NCBI RefSeq assembly: GCF_004341245.1
Contig: NZ_SLWY01000001.1
Location: forward strand, 62,001-126,000
Length of the DNA: 64,000 nucleotides
Origin: Plasticicumulans lactativorans
GTDB lineage: Bacteria; Pseudomonadota; Gammaproteobacteria; Competibacterales; Competibacteraceae
Direction: 5' to 3'
The notes under the pieces are model-generated. The model did not search any database and was not told the origin of the DNA. It saw only the letters and a program-made list of their open reading frames with translations. The position numbers and the translations under genes were made by a program. This document shows positions 20,150 to 31,216 of the stretch, in pieces. Within the stretch, counting starts at the first letter, position 1, and each line of letters begins with the position of its first letter.

Positions 20150-21259
20150 TCAGTGATGTGCGTCGGCGAAGCGCGCGGCGATCTGCCGGAATTCCTCGGC
20201 GATGGCGAGGAAGGCGTCGGTCATGTCGGGGTCGAAATGCCGGCCGCGGCCCTCGCCGATGATGCGCACCGCCTCCTCGTGGCTGAAGGCCGGCTTGTAG
20301 CAGCGCCGGTTGATCAGGGCATCGTAGACGTCGGCGAGCGCCATCAGCCGCGCCGAGACCGGGATCGCGTCGCCGGCGAGCCCTTCGGGATAACCCGAGC
20401 CGTCCCATTTCTCCTGGTGGTAGTGCGCGATCTCGCGGGCATGGCGCAGGAAGGAGTTGCTGCTGCCGAGCAGGCGCTCGGCGCTGGCGATGGCATCGCG
20501 CCCGAGCGTGGTGTGGGTCTTCATCACCTCGAACTCCTCGGCGGTGAGCGGCCCGGCCTTGAGCAGGATGCGGTCGGGGATGCCGACCTTGCCGATGTCG
20601 TGCAGCGGCGCCGACTTGAACAGGAGCTCGATGGTCGCGTCGTCGAGTTCGGCGGCGAAGCGCGGGTGCGTGCGCAGGCGCAGCGCGAGCGCACGCACGT
20701 AGTGCTGGGTGCGGCGGATGTGGTTGCCGGTCTCGTTGTCGCGGGTTTCGGCGAGCGAGCCCATCGCGAGGATGGTGGTGTCCTGCACGCGCGCGATCTC
20801 CTCGGTGCGGCGGGCCACCTCCTGTTCGAGCAGCGCGTTCTGGTTGCGCAGGAAGTCGGCGGCGCGCTTCAGCAGCAGGTGGTTGCGCACCCGCGCGAGC
20901 ACGATCGGCGGGCTGATCGGCTTGGTGATGTAGTCGACGGCGCCGAGCCCGAGGCCGAGTTCCTCGTCCTCGGGCTGGCTGCGCGCGGTCAGGAAGATCA
21001 CCGGGATGTCGGCGGTGATCTCGCTGCCCTTGAGCCGCCGGCACACCTCGTAGCCGTCGAGGCCCGGCATCATCACGTCGAGCAGGATCAGGTCGGGGCG
21101 TGGCTCGGCGCGGGCGATCGCCAGCGCGCGCTCGCCGTTGATCGCCACCTTGGTCGTGTACAGGCCCTTCAGCAGGCCGCTCATCAGCGTCAGGTTGTCG
21201 GGGGTATCGTCCACGACCAGGACCGTCTGCCGCGCGTTGCCGGCGAGTGGCTGTTCCAT
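20150..21259 (-). CDS. Response regulator with HD-GYP c-di-GMP phosphodiesterase domain
   Basis: 369 residues. A receiver domain (VLVVDDTPDNLTLMSGLL, phospho-acceptor in LILLDVMMPGLDGYEV, KPIS near residue 105) is joined by a coiled linker to an HD-GYP domain with the HDIGK metal motif (PLHDIGKVGIPDRIL), HYHQEKWDGSGYP and LADVYDALINRR. Phosphorylation of the receiver should gate hydrolysis of cyclic di-GMP. It starts 1 bp after the stop of the large hybrid kinase, which is therefore its probable cognate. This is an RpfG-type architecture without an adjacent rpfF. Confidence 0.93.
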   Translation of the reverse strand: MEQPLAGNARQTVLVVDDTPDNLTLMSGLLKGLYTTKVAINGERALAIARAEPRPDLILLDVMMPGLDGYEVCRRLKGSEITADIPVIFLTARSQPEDEELGLGLGAVDYITKPISPPIVLARVRNHLLLKRAADFLRNQNALLEQEVARRTEEIARVQDTTILAMGSLAETRDNETGNHIRRTQHYVRALALRLRTHPRFAAELDDATIELLFKSAPLHDIGKVGIPDRILLKAGPLTAEEFEVMKTHTTLGRDAIASAERLLGSSNSFLRHAREIAHYHQEKWDGSGYPEGLAGDAIPVSARLMALADVYDALINRRCYKPAFSHEEAVRIIGEGRGRHFDPDMTDAFLAIAEEFRQIAARFADAHH

Positions 21260-21260
21260 C

Positions 21261-24200
21261 TCACACCTCCAGGTCGGGGAAGCGCTCGCGCGCCGCGGAA
21301 CGCAGCAGCGCCAGCGCGGCGTCGAAATCGAAGCCTTGTACCGCATTCTCGAAGGCCGCGTGATCCTCCGTCGGGAACAGCGCGCGCAGGCCGCCCGGCG
21401 CCGCGGCGACGAGGTCGAGCGCCTCGCTGTCGCTGTCCGCGAGCCGCGCCGCGAGCCGCGCGACGAACGCGCGCAGCTCGGCCGGGTCGACCTCCGCCGC
21501 CGGGGCGGCGTCGGGAGCGTCGGCGGCGGTGGCGTCGAGGTAGGCGACGAGCGCCGTGCGCAGCTCGTCGCCGAGGCGGGCGACCTCGGCGAGTGCCGGC
21601 GCCGTCGCCGCGCCGTCGTGCAGCGCGCGTTCGAGCGCGGCAGCGGCCTCGGCGAGCGCGGCCGCGCCGATGTTGCCGGCGACCCCGCGCAGGCTGTGCG
21701 CGCAGCGCTCGGCGCGCGCATGCTCGCCGGCGGCGAGCGCGGCGGCCACGCTGTCGGCGGCAGCGGCGTGCTCGTTCAGGAACTGCTGCAGCAGGCGCCG
21801 GTACAGCGCCGGGTTGTGGCCGACGCGGCGCAGCCCCGCGGCGGTGTCGAGCACGCCCGACGGCGCGTCGGCCGCCGCCGGCGCCGGCGCCGGCGCCGGC
21901 GCCGCTGCCGGCTCCGTGGCGCGCCCGCACCAGCGCGCCACGGTGCGGTACAGGTGGTCGGGGTCGATCGGCTTGGCGACGTGGTCGTTCATGCCGGCGG
22001 CGAGGCAGCGCTCGCGCTCCTCGACCATCGCGTGCGCGGTCATCGCGATGATCGGCAGCACGGCGAAGCGCCCGTCGGCGCGGATCTCGCGGGTCGCGCC
22101 GTAGCCGTCGAGCAGCGGCATCTGCAGGTCCATCAGGACCAGGTCGAAGCGCTCGCTGCCGTCGCGCACCGCCTGCACCGCGGTGCGCCCGTCGGTCGCC
22201 GCGGTGACCTGCGCGCCCGCGCTCTCCAGCAGCTCGGTCGCGATCTGGCGGTTGATGTCGTTGTCCTCCACCAGCAGCAGGTGCAGCCCGTGCAGCGATA
22301 CCCCGGCGGGGGCCGCGCTCGTGCTTTCCAGCGCGTGCCCGGCGTCGCCGAACAGCCCGACCACGGTATCGAAGAGCTGCGAGGCGCTGATCGGCTTGGT
22401 CAGGAAGCCGTCGAGCTCGAGCCCGGCGGCGGCGTGGCGCACCTCGTCGCGGGCGAAGGCGGTCATCATCACGATCGCCGGGCGGTGCGCGTGCTCGGCT
22501 TCGGCGCGGATCGCGCGCGCGGTGTCCACCCCCGACAGCCCCGGCATGCGCCAGTCCATCAGCAGCAGGTCGTAGTCGTGCTGCGCCACCGCGCGCAGCG
22601 CCGCCGCGCCCGATTCGGCCTGGTCGATGCGGAACGGCATCTGCGCCATCTGCTCGACCAGGATGCTGCGCGCGGTGGCGTTGTCGTCGACCACCAGCAC
22701 CCGCCGTCCCTCGAGGCCGAGCGGCAGCACGCCGACGCGGCGTGGCGTTTCTCGGGCGAGGCCGAACCAGGCGCTGAAGCGGAAGGTGCTGCCCGTCCCC
22801 GGCGTGCTCGAAGCCTCCAGCGTGCCGCCCATCAGCTCCACCAGCCGGCGCGCGATCGCCAGCCCGAGCCCGGTGCCGCCGTAGCGGCGCGTGGTCGAGC
22901 CGTCGGCCTGCTCGAAGGCGCGGAACAGCCGCCCGATCTGCTCGGCGTTCATGCCGATGCCGGTGTCGCGCACGCAGAACTGCAGGCAGATGCGCTCGCC
23001 GATGCACTCGCGCAGGCTGCAGCGCACCTCGATCTCGCCGTGCTCGGTGAACTTGACCGCGTTGCCGACCAGGTTCACCAGTACCTGGCCGAGGCGCAGC
23101 GGGTCACCGACCAGCGTGCTCGGCAGCCCCGCCGGCACGTCGAACAGCAGTTCGAGGTCCTTCTCCAGCACGCGATGGCCGACCAGCGTCGACAGGTTGC
23201 TCATCACCTCCTCGAGTTCGAACGGCACCTGTTCGAGGTCGAGCCGCCCGGCCTCGATCTTCGAGAAGTCGAGGATGTCGTTGATCACCCCGAGCAGCGC
23301 GGTGCCGGCGTTGTGGATCTTGCCGACGTAGTCGCGCTGCTGCGGCGTCAGCTCGGTGCGCAGCGCCAGGTAGGCCATGCCGATCACCGCGTTCATCGGC
23401 GTGCGGATCTCGTGGCTCATGTTGGCGAGGAAGGCCGACTTCGCCCGCGTCGCCTCCTCGGCGCGGTCGCGCGCCTCGCGCAGTGCCTCGGCCGCCGCGC
23501 GCTCGGCGCTGCAGTCCTCGATCACCCACACCGAGGCGTGCGCCGGCGCGGCGGGGTCGAGCGCGCGCCCGGCGAGGCGGCACCACAGCGAGCTGCCGTC
23601 GCGGCGCTGCAGCTGCCATTCGCTGCGAAAGGTCTCGCCGAGCCGCATCTGCCCGTAGGCGGCTTCGCCGAGGGCGCGGAAGCTCGCCTCGTCGGGGTAC
23701 AGGCAGCGGGTCGGGCACCCGATCAGCGCGCCGGGGGGGTAGCCGAGCATCTGCTCGAACTGCGTGTTGCAGCGGCGGATCTCGCGGTCGTGCAGCAGCA
23801 CGATGCCGAGTCCCGCCGACTCGAAGATCGCCGTCTGCTCCTCCATCGCCGCCTGCAGCGCGCGCTGCGCGGCGTGCAGCGGGCTGACGTCGACCAGCGT
23901 GCCGATGAGGCCGCCGGGGCGGCCGTCGTCGTAGTGGAAGCCGCTCACCGAGTACAGCACCTCGTGTGCGCTGCCGTCGGCGAAGGTGATCGCGAACTGC
24001 CGCTCGGCGGTGCCGGCGTGCGCGATCAGCGCCAGGTCCTCGGCGTGGTAGGCGCGCCGGTCGGCCTCGGGCAGGTAGTCGAGATCGAGCACGGTGCGCC
24101 CGGTCAGGAACTCGCGCCGCGTGCCGAAGGCGCGCTCGTAGGCGCGGTTGCAGCCGAGGAAGCGCCCGTCCGCGCCCTTGAAGAACAACGGGATCGGGAT

Positions 24201-26096
24201 GGTGTCGATCAGCCCGCGCTGGAAGGCGAGCAGCTCGGCGAGTTCGGCCTCGGCGCGCTTGCGCGCGTCGATGTCGTCGATCATCCACAGCCGCCCGTGC
24301 AGGCCGCCGGGCAGGCTCAGCCCCTTGCCGACCAGGTGGGCCCAGAACGGCGTGCCGTCCAGCCGCTGCAGGCGCACCTCGGTGTCGAGCAGGTCGGCGC
24401 CGCTGTCGAGCGTGTGCGACAGCTCACCGGCCAGCGCCGCGGCGTTCGGCGCGTCGAGGTGCACGAAGGTGGCATCGACGCCGAGCAGCACCGCCGGGTC
24501 GGCGTGGCCGAGGATCTCCGCCAGCCGCCGGTTGCAGCGCACCACCCGGCCGTCGACCAGGAAGGCGATGCCGACCTGCACGTTGTCGAACAGCGCCGCC
24601 TGCTCGGCGAGCAGCGCATTGAGGCTGGCGGTCGCCGCGCGCCGCTCGGTCACGTCCTCGATGTAGCCGTTGAACACCACGCCCGCGCCCGCGCCCGCGT
24701 CGGCCTCGGGCAGCGCGCTCAGCAGCAGCCAGCGGCGCTCGTCGCCGACCTGCACGCGCAGCTCCAGCGTGCAGGCGCCGCGCCGCGCCGCCGCCGCGGC
24801 GAAGGTCGTGCGCAGGCGCTCGCGGTCCTCGACCACGATGTTCTCGGTCAGGCGCTCGTGGTGGTGGATCAGCACCTCCTCCGGCAGCCCCAGCAGTGGC
24901 GCGGCGCTGCGGTTGATGAAGCGCACCTGCGGCGACTGCCCGTCGGCGACGTTGAGCTGGAACACCCCCACCGGCAGGCGGTCGGTCATGTGGCGCAGGC
25001 GTTCGCGCTCCAGCCGCAGGCGCCGCTGCCCGCGCAGGCTCTGCGCCACCAGCCCGGCGACCAGCAGCGAGGTCAGCGTGCCGCTGAGCAGCACGAAGGA
25101 CGGCAGCGGGTCCTCGTAGCGTGCCTGCAGCGCCGCGGTGGGCTGCGCCCGCAGCTGCCAGGTGCGGCCGGGCACCGCCACCGGCAGCGTCAGCACGCCG
25201 CGCAGGCGGTCGTAGCCGGCGACCGACGGCGCCCGCCCCGCGGCCTGCGGGTACGACTGCGGCGGCGACTGGAAGCGCCAGCCGACGTCGCCGTCGCCCG
25301 GATCGCTGATCTCGATCGCCACGCCGGCGCGTGCGGCGCGCTCGCCGATCGGCAGCAGCAGCTCGCGCAGCGTGACGAAGGCGGTGACGCCGCCGGCGAG
25401 CGCCGCCCGGTCGCCGAGGTTGACCGGGCCGCCGCGGTACACCGGCGCGAACACCACGAAGGCGAGCCGGTCGATCTCGCTCTGCATCGGCGCCACGGCG
25501 TGGCTGAGGTAGCGGAACACCGCCGAGGCCACCGGCTGGCCGGTCCGCGCGGCCGCGTCGATCGCCCGCCGCTGCGCCGGCATCACCGCGACGTCGAGCC
25601 CGAGCGGGGCGTCGGTCGGCGGCTCGACGTAACGCAGCGGGAAGTACACCGGGTGGCGCTCGGCCGGGCGCACCGTGTCGGGCTCGTCGTCGGGCTCGAC
25701 GATGCCGAAGCCCGGTGCCTCGGCGGCGCGCGCCGCGGCCTCGAAGGCGTCGCGCTGGTCGTCGCGCACCAGCGGCAGCCATTCGAGCTGGCGCACGCCA
25801 CCCGGCGCGCGCAGCGCCGGCGCGGTGAAGGTGCGGAACGCCTCGGCGCTGACCGGCTGGCTCGCCTGCACGAACCAGCTCGTCGCGCGCGCGAGCTCGG
25901 TGGCCCGCACGAGCTGTGCCTCCAGCGCATCGTTGAGCTCGCGGCCGATGGCGATCAGCGCGCGTTCGAACGTGGCGTCGGCGTTGAGCCGGGCCAGGCG
26001 GTAACCCGCCGCCGTCAGCAGCAGGCCGAGGGCGGCGGCGGCGCACACCACGCCCCAGTCACGGGCGCGCAGGTCGAAGGTGCGGAACAGGGTCAT
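21261..26096 (-). CDS. Multi-PAS hybrid sensor histidine kinase with CHASE, two receivers and Hpt
   Basis: 1611 residues. A first membrane helix ([19 protein letters not shown], about 14-32), a periplasmic CHASE-type sensor (about 60-320) and a second helix ([19 protein letters not shown]) are followed by four PAS-like modules. A HisKA domain comes next, with phospho-acceptor His895 in [15 protein letters not shown], then an HATPase ([23 protein letters not shown]), receiver 1 (Asp1181 in [10 protein letters not shown]), receiver 2 (Asp1323 in LVLMDLQMP) and a C-terminal Hpt domain (His1467 in [11 protein letters not shown]). This is a full internal phosphorelay that can pass phosphate to the adjacent HD-GYP regulator. 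Start MTLFRTFDL. The signal is unknown. Confidence 0.95.
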   Translation of the reverse strand: MTLFRTFDLRARDWGVVCAAAALGLLLTAAGYRLARLNADATFERALIAIGRELNDALEAQLVRATELARATSWFVQASQPVSAEAFRTFTAPALRAPGGVRQLEWLPLVRDDQRDAFEAAARAAEAPGFGIVEPDDEPDTVRPAERHPVYFPLRYVEPPTDAPLGLDVAVMPAQRRAIDAAARTGQPVASAVFRYLSHAVAPMQSEIDRLAFVVFAPVYRGGPVNLGDRAALAGGVTAFVTLRELLLPIGERAARAGVAIEISDPGDGDVGWRFQSPPQSYPQAAGRAPSVAGYDRLRGVLTLPVAVPGRTWQLRAQPTAALQARYEDPLPSFVLLSGTLTSLLVAGLVAQSLRGQRRLRLERERLRHMTDRLPVGVFQLNVADGQSPQVRFINRSAAPLLGLPEEVLIHHHERLTENIVVEDRERLRTTFAAAAARRGACTLELRVQVGDERRWLLLSALPEADAGAGAGVVFNGYIEDVTERRAATASLNALLAEQAALFDNVQVGIAFLVDGRVVRCNRRLAEILGHADPAVLLGVDATFVHLDAPNAAALAGELSHTLDSGADLLDTEVRLQRLDGTPFWAHLVGKGLSLPGGLHGRLWMIDDIDARKRAEAELAELLAFQRGLIDTIPIPLFFKGADGRFLGCNRAYERAFGTRREFLTGRTVLDLDYLPEADRRAYHAEDLALIAHAGTAERQFAITFADGSAHEVLYSVSGFHYDDGRPGGLIGTLVDVSPLHAAQRALQAAMEEQTAIFESAGLGIVLLHDREIRRCNTQFEQMLGYPPGALIGCPTRCLYPDEASFRALGEAAYGQMRLGETFRSEWQLQRRDGSSLWCRLAGRALDPAAPAHASVWVIEDCSAERAAAEALREARDRAEEATRAKSAFLANMSHEIRTPMNAVIGMAYLALRTELTPQQRDYVGKIHNAGTALLGVINDILDFSKIEAGRLDLEQVPFELEEVMSNLSTLVGHRVLEKDLELLFDVPAGLPSTLVGDPLRLGQVLVNLVGNAVKFTEHGEIEVRCSLRECIGERICLQFCVRDTGIGMNAEQIGRLFRAFEQADGSTTRRYGGTGLGLAIARRLVELMGGTLEASSTPGTGSTFRFSAWFGLARETPRRVGVLPLGLEGRRVLVVDDNATARSILVEQMAQMPFRIDQAESGAAALRAVAQHDYDLLLMDWRMPGLSGVDTARAIRAEAEHAHRPAIVMMTAFARDEVRHAAAGLELDGFLTKPISASQLFDTVVGLFGDAGHALESTSAAPAGVSLHGLHLLLVEDNDINRQIATELLESAGAQVTAATDGRTAVQAVRDGSERFDLVLMDLQMPLLDGYGATREIRADGRFAVLPIIAMTAHAMVEERERCLAAGMNDHVAKPIDPDHLYRTVARWCGRATEPAAAPAPAPAPAAADAPSGVLDTAAGLRRVGHNPALYRRLLQQFLNEHAAAADSVAAALAAGEHARAERCAHSLRGVAGNIGAAALAEAAAALERALHDGAATAPALAEVARLGDELRTALVAYLDATAADAPDAAPAAEVDPAELRAFVARLAARLADSDSEALDLVAAAPGGLRALFPTEDHAAFENAVQGFDFDAALALLRSAARERFPDLEV

Positions 26097-26196
26097 GGGC
26101 GCAGGTGCGGCAACGGTCGGCGAGGGCCGCGCAAGTCTGGCCCAGCGCGCGCCGTCGTGCATGCACGGCACGATGACGGTGGCGGGGCGGCGGCGG

Positions 26197-28860
26197 TCAG
26201 CCCGGCCGGCGGCGCACCCAGGCCTTGCGGCCCTCCTCCAGCGCGTACATCGCGAGCGCGCCGAGCGCGGCGTGGCCCCACACCGCCGCCGGCAGCGGCG
26301 CGGTGCCGAACAGGCGGTTGCCGAGGTCGGTGTAGACGATCGCCAGGATCGCCAGCAGCTCGGTGGCGAGCCCGAGCGGCAGCAGGCGGTTGCCCCCCAG
26401 GCCGAAGCGGTGCGCGGGTTCGCGCGGGTGGCGGCAGAGGAACAGGTTGGCCATCTGCGTGACGACGATCGCGGCGAGGCAGGCGGTGGTCGCCTGCCGG
26501 TACAGCGGATCGTGCGCGGCGAGCGCCGCGCCCCACTGCCAGCCGGCACCGTGCAGCACCAGCGCGTAGGTGCCGAGCGCGACCGCGGCCTCCAGCACGC
26601 CGAGGAAGCCGTAGGCGCGTGCGAGCAGCGGCAGGTTCAGCAGGCGCTCGTGGCGCGGGCGCGGCGGCACGCGCATCAGCCCGGCGTGCGGGCGCTCGGC
26701 GCCGAGCGCCAGCGCCGGCAGCATGTCGGTGCCGAGGTCGACGGCGAGGATCTGGATGATGGTCAGCGGCAGCGGGATGCGCAGCAGCACGAAGGCGAGG
26801 TAGGGGACGATCTCGGGGATGTTGGAGCTGAGGATGTAGGTGAGGAACTTGCGGATGTTCTCGTACACCGCGCGGCCTTCCTCGATGGCGTTGACGATGC
26901 TGGCGAAGTGGTCGTCGAGCAGCACGAGGTCGGCGGCCTCCTTGGCGACGTCGGTGCCGGTGCGGCCCATCGCGATGCCGATGTCGGCCCGCTTCAGCGC
27001 CGGGGCGTCGTTGACGCCGTCGCCGGTCACCGCCACCACCTCGCCGCGCCGCTGCAGCGCCTCGACCACCAGTAGCTTCTGTTCGGCGGTGACGCGCGCG
27101 CACACCACCTCGGCGGGCGCCAGCGCCTGCTGCAACTGCGCCGGGGTGCAGCGGGCGATGTCGGTGCCGCGCAGCACGGTGGGGCGCCTGCCGCGCACCA
27201 GGCCGATCTCGCGGGCGATGGCGAGCGCGGTGTGCGGATGGTCGCCGGTGACCATGATCACGCGCACGCCGGCCGCGTGGCAGCGCGTGACGGCTTCGGC
27301 CACGTCGGGGCGCGGCGGGTCCTCCAGCCCGATCAGGCCGGCCAGCACCAGCCCGGACTCCGCGGGCGCCGCCGTGGCGGCGAAGGCGCGCCAGGCGAGC
27401 GCGAGCACCCGCAGGCCGGCGTCGGCCATGGTCTCCTGGGCGCGCACCAGCGCGGCACGGCCGGCCGCGTCGAGCGGCTGCAGCAGGCCGGCGCCGGCGT
27501 CCGCGTGCGTGCACAGCGGCAGCACGGTCTCCGGCGCGCCCTTGCACAGCAGCTGCCGGCCGTCGCCGGCGGCGACGATCACCGACATGCGCTTGCGCTC
27601 GGTATCGAAGGTGAAGGCGTCGGGGTGCTCGACCGGCCCGGCGGCGCTGCCGGCCGGCGTCGCCCACTCGACCAGCGCGAGCTCCATCGGGTCGCCGTGC
27701 AGCGTGCCGTCGGCGGCCGGGCGCAGCTCGTGGCAGTGGCGGGCGATCGCGTACAGCGCGTCGCTCGCCGGCGCCGCCGGTTCCTGCCAGGCGCCGGCGT
27801 TCCACACGCGGCGCACCGCCATGCGGTTCTGCGTGAGCGTGCCGGTCTTGTCCGAGCAGATCACCGTGGTCGAACCCAGCGCCTCGACCGCCGGCAGGTG
27901 GCGCACCAGCACGTTGCGCCGCGCCATGCGCTGGGTGGCCAGCGCCAGTGCCAGCGTCACCGTCGGCAGCAGGCCCTCGGGCACGTTGGCGACGATGATG
28001 CCGATCGCGAACATCAGGTTGGCCATGAACGGCAGGCCGATCGCCTGGCCGACGAAGAAGAACACCACGCCGAGGCCGCTCGCGAGCAGCGCCACCAGCC
28101 GCGACACGCGGGCGATCTCGCGCTGCAGCGGCGAGGCGGTCTCGCCGGCGGCCTGGGTGAGGTGGGCGATGCGGCCGAACTCGGTGTGCATGCCGGTGGC
28201 GAACACCAGCGCGCGGCCGCTGCCGCCGACCACCAGCGTGCCGGCGAGCAGCAGGTTGCTCGCCGCGAGCGGGTGGGTCTCGGCGCAGGGCTCGGCGCCG
28301 CGCGGCACGGCCGCCGACTCGCCGGTCACGGTGGCGGTGTTGACGCGCAGGCCGTGGGCTTCGAGCAGCCGGCAGTCGGCCGGCACCTTGTCGCCTTCCG
28401 CCACCAGGATCAGGTCGCCCGGCACCAGGGTCTCGGCCTCGACGGTGGCGGGGCGGCCTGCACGCAGCACCTGCACCTGCTGCGGCAGCAGCGAGCGCAG
28501 CGCGGCGAGCGCCTGCTCGGCACGGTACTCCTGCCAGAACGAGAACACGCCGTTGACCACGATCACGCCGACGATCGCAAACCCCAGTTCGCGCATGCCC
28601 TGGCCGGGGTCGTAGGCCTCGGCGACGAAGGCGAGCCCGGCGGCGACCCACAGGATCAGCGCGAAGAAGTGCACGAACTCGTTCAGCAGGCGCAGCGCGA
28701 GCGACTGCTGCGCCGCCGCCTCGACGCGGTTGGGGCCGACGCGCGCGAGCCGCCGCCGCGCCTCGTCCTCGGTGAGCCCCCCGGCGTCCGCGTCGAGACG
28801 GGCGAGCGCGCCTTCGGGCGTCAGGCGCGCGATGTCGGGGGGCATGTCCGTCGCCGTCAT
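26197..28860 (-). CDS. P-type cation ATPase resembling the Na,K-ATPase (P2C) class
   Basis: 887 residues. The phosphorylation site is Asp337 in [14 protein letters not shown]; the actuator motif is TVTGES; hinge motifs include [18 protein letters not shown] and [22 protein letters not shown]. The M4 ion-binding segment reads [15 protein letters not shown]. The ending PEGLL and the following [21 protein letters not shown] resemble animal Na,K/H,K-ATPases more than SERCA (PEGLP). No FXYD or beta subunit is nearby. Start [10 protein letters not shown] lacks a clear Shine-Dalgarno sequence; a second ATG is five codons in. The transported ion is probably Na+, K+ or Ca2+. Confidence 0.88.
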   Translation of the reverse strand: MTATDMPPDIARLTPEGALARLDADAGGLTEDEARRRLARVGPNRVEAAAQQSLALRLLNEFVHFFALILWVAAGLAFVAEAYDPGQGMRELGFAIVGVIVVNGVFSFWQEYRAEQALAALRSLLPQQVQVLRAGRPATVEAETLVPGDLILVAEGDKVPADCRLLEAHGLRVNTATVTGESAAVPRGAEPCAETHPLAASNLLLAGTLVVGGSGRALVFATGMHTEFGRIAHLTQAAGETASPLQREIARVSRLVALLASGLGVVFFFVGQAIGLPFMANLMFAIGIIVANVPEGLLPTVTLALALATQRMARRNVLVRHLPAVEALGSTTVICSDKTGTLTQNRMAVRRVWNAGAWQEPAAPASDALYAIARHCHELRPAADGTLHGDPMELALVEWATPAGSAAGPVEHPDAFTFDTERKRMSVIVAAGDGRQLLCKGAPETVLPLCTHADAGAGLLQPLDAAGRAALVRAQETMADAGLRVLALAWRAFAATAAPAESGLVLAGLIGLEDPPRPDVAEAVTRCHAAGVRVIMVTGDHPHTALAIAREIGLVRGRRPTVLRGTDIARCTPAQLQQALAPAEVVCARVTAEQKLLVVEALQRRGEVVAVTGDGVNDAPALKRADIGIAMGRTGTDVAKEAADLVLLDDHFASIVNAIEEGRAVYENIRKFLTYILSSNIPEIVPYLAFVLLRIPLPLTIIQILAVDLGTDMLPALALGAERPHAGLMRVPPRPRHERLLNLPLLARAYGFLGVLEAAVALGTYALVLHGAGWQWGAALAAHDPLYRQATTACLAAIVVTQMANLFLCRHPREPAHRFGLGGNRLLPLGLATELLAILAIVYTDLGNRLFGTAPLPAAVWGHAALGALAMYALEEGRKAWVRRRPG

Positions 28861-29249
28861 GCGGGAGGGCGGGGCAGGGGAGCCGATGCCCGGCAGGGGC
28901 GCGGCGGCGCATCGACGGGTGGACGGGTGGCGGCGCGCGTCGTCCACCGGCCGGGTGCGGCGGGCTGCACGAACGTCGAGCGGTCGCTGCCGGGCCTCCG
29001 GGGTTTCATCGCGCGCCTCCACGTAGCGACCTGCATCAACAAGGGCGGGGCCCCGCCGCGGGACTGCCGCCGCCCGTGCGCGCACCGCACCGCCGCAGCG
29101 GCAGGCGCCGGCGGGCGGACGCGGCATAATCGGCAGGCCTCCCGCGTGCCACCGTCCTCCGGTGTCGACGCCGCGCCGAACGGCGGGCCGGCGTCGCAGG
29201 TCAAGGATAGAGGGGCGGCGGGGGTGACGGCGTGACCGCAGGAGGGACG
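28861..29249. other. Divergent intergenic region, no gene seen
   Basis: 389 bp between the leftward ATPase and the rightward BTAD regulator. Very G+C-rich, with no credible coding sequence. A -10-like CATAAT is at 29125-29130, rightward, about 120 bp before the regulator's start codon. No clear repeat was found. Confidence 0.4.
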
Positions 29250-31208
29250 ATGAGCGAGGTGCGTATCGACGTGCTCGGGCCGTTCGCGCTCGCCGTGGGC
29301 GGTGCCGCGGTGACGCTGCCGACGCGCAAGGCCGAGGCGCTGCTCGCGCTGCTGGCGCTGGCGCCGGGCGGGCGGCTGAGCCGTGAGCGGCTCTGCGACC
29401 TGCTGTGGCCGCGCAGCGGCGTCGAACAGGCGCGCGGCAGCCTGCGCCAGGCGCTCGCACAGTTGCGCCGCGCGCTGCCGGCGCAGGTGCTGGAGGCCAC
29501 GCCGGCGTGGCTGCGGCTGGTCGAGGCCGCGGTCGACGTCGATGCCACGGGCTTCGCCCGGGCCCTCGCCGAGGGCTCGCGCGCCGGCCTGGAGGCCGCC
29601 AACGCGCTCTACCGCGGCGCGCTGCTCGACGGGCTCGATGTCGCCAGCGCGCCGTTCGACGACTGGCGCCGGCAGGAGGACGAGCGCCTGCGCGCCCGCC
29701 TGCTCGATGCGCTGCGCCGGCTGCTGCAGCTTCGTGCCGAGGCCGGCGACGAGCCCGGTGCGCTCGACCTCGGCGAGCGCCTGCTCGCGCTCGACCCGCT
29801 CGCCGAGGAGAGCCACCGCGCGCTGATGGCGCTGCACCTGGCGCGCGGCGCGCCGGGGGCGGCGATGCGCCAGTACGAGCAGTGCCGGCAGCGCCTGCGC
29901 AGCGAGCTCGGCGTGGCCCCGGCGGCACAGACCGAGGCGCTGCGCCGGCGCGTGCTGGCGCCGCCGGCGCCGGCGGCCGATCCGCGCCCCGGCGTCGCGG
30001 TGCTGCCCTTCGCCAACCTGTCGGACGGCGCCGAGCACCGCTACTGGGCGATCGGCTTCACCGAGGAGGTCACCCGCGCGCTGGCGCGCTTCCGGGCGCT
30101 GCGCGTCGCCGCCCGACATTCGGCCTTCGCGCTCGCCGACATGGCGCTGCCGGCGGGCGACATCGGCCGCCGGCTCGGCGTGCGCTACCTGCTCGGCGGC
30201 AGCGTGCGCCCGGCGCCGCAGGTGCTGCACGTGAGCTGCGAGCTGGTCGACGCCGACACCGGCCACTACCTGTGGACGCACCGCTACGAGCTGGAGGCCG
30301 GTGCGCTCGACGCCGGGCTCGACGACATCAGCGTGCGCGTCGCCGGCGCGCTGGCGGTGCAGGTCGACCGCGCGCTGCTGCAGGGCGCGCGGCGCCAGCC
30401 GCTGGAGAACCTCGCGGTGTACGACTGCTGGCTGCGCGGGCTGGAGCAGCTGCACGAGGGCACGCTGGCGAGCCACGACCGCGCGCGGGTGTTCTTCGAG
30501 CGCGCGCTCGAGCTCGACCCCGGCTTCGCCCGCGCCTACGCCGGGCTGTCGCTGACCCACTTCAACGAGTGGAGCTGCCACGCCTGGGAGCGCTGGGAGG
30601 AGACCCACACGCGCGCCCAGCACTTCGCCGAACGCGCGGTGGCGCTCGACGACGCCGACCACGTCACCCAGTCGATCCTCGGCCGCATCCACCTCTACCG
30701 GCGCGAGTTCGCGCGCGCCGAGCACCACATCGCCCGCGCCGAGGCGCTCAACCCCAACGACGCCGATACCCTGGTGCAGGCGAGCCTCGCCTTCGCCTAC
30801 CTCGGCGAGGTCGCCCGCGGCGTCGATGCCCAGCGCCGCGCCTTCGCGCTCAACCCGCTGCACGACGACTGGTACTTCGCCTTCGGCTGCGCGCCGTATC
30901 TGGTGGGGCGCGAGCTCGCGCAGGGCGTCGCGCTCGCCGCCAAGGCGCCCGACGCCGCCACCGACAGCCGCGCCCACCTCGCCTGGGCCTACGCGCACCT
31001 CGGCCGCACGGCGGAGGCCGCGCGCTTTCGCGACGACTTCCTCGCCGCCTTCCGCCGCAACATCACCTGCGGCCGTGCGCCGCGGCGCGACGAGCCGGCG
31101 CGCTGGCTGTGGCGCGTCAACCCGCTGCGCCGCGCGGAGGATGCCGCCTTCGTGTTCGAAGGCCTGGCGCGCGCCGGCTTCGTGGTGCCACCCGATCTGC
31201 TGCCCTGA
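29250..31208 (+). CDS. BTAD/SARP-like transcriptional regulator with TolB-like and TPR domains
   Basis: 652 residues. An OmpR-type winged helix (RIDVLGPFALAVGG, then RLCDLLWPRSGVEQARGSLRQAL) is followed by a bacterial transcriptional activation (BTAD) TPR domain to about residue 235. A FlgO/TolB-like segment comes next (GVAVLPFANLSDGAEHRYWA, GVRYLLGGSVR) and then C-terminal TPR repeats (FFERALELDPGFARAYAGLS, RAEALNPNDADTLV). The start ATG has GGAGGG 3 bp upstream; a GTG six codons earlier is less likely. It converges on the TPR gene with only 8 bp between the stops. Targets and effector are unknown. Confidence 0.88.
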   Translation: MSEVRIDVLGPFALAVGGAAVTLPTRKAEALLALLALAPGGRLSRERLCDLLWPRSGVEQARGSLRQALAQLRRALPAQVLEATPAWLRLVEAAVDVDATGFARALAEGSRAGLEAANALYRGALLDGLDVASAPFDDWRRQEDERLRARLLDALRRLLQLRAEAGDEPGALDLGERLLALDPLAEESHRALMALHLARGAPGAAMRQYEQCRQRLRSELGVAPAAQTEALRRRVLAPPAPAADPRPGVAVLPFANLSDGAEHRYWAIGFTEEVTRALARFRALRVAARHSAFALADMALPAGDIGRRLGVRYLLGGSVRPAPQVLHVSCELVDADTGHYLWTHRYELEAGALDAGLDDISVRVAGALAVQVDRALLQGARRQPLENLAVYDCWLRGLEQLHEGTLASHDRARVFFERALELDPGFARAYAGLSLTHFNEWSCHAWERWEETHTRAQHFAERAVALDDADHVTQSILGRIHLYRREFARAEHHIARAEALNPNDADTLVQASLAFAYLGEVARGVDAQRRAFALNPLHDDWYFAFGCAPYLVGRELAQGVALAAKAPDAATDSRAHLAWAYAHLGRTAEAARFRDDFLAAFRRNITCGRAPRRDEPARWLWRVNPLRRAEDAAFVFEGLARAGFVVPPDLLP

Positions 31209-31216
31209 GGCGCGCG

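Noticed and set aside
21138-26462. A 1774-codon rightward open frame opposite the hybrid kinase
   Set aside because: Composition is His/Arg/Gly/Ala repeats without domains; it is the complement of a coding sequence lacking stop codons in reverse because of base bias.
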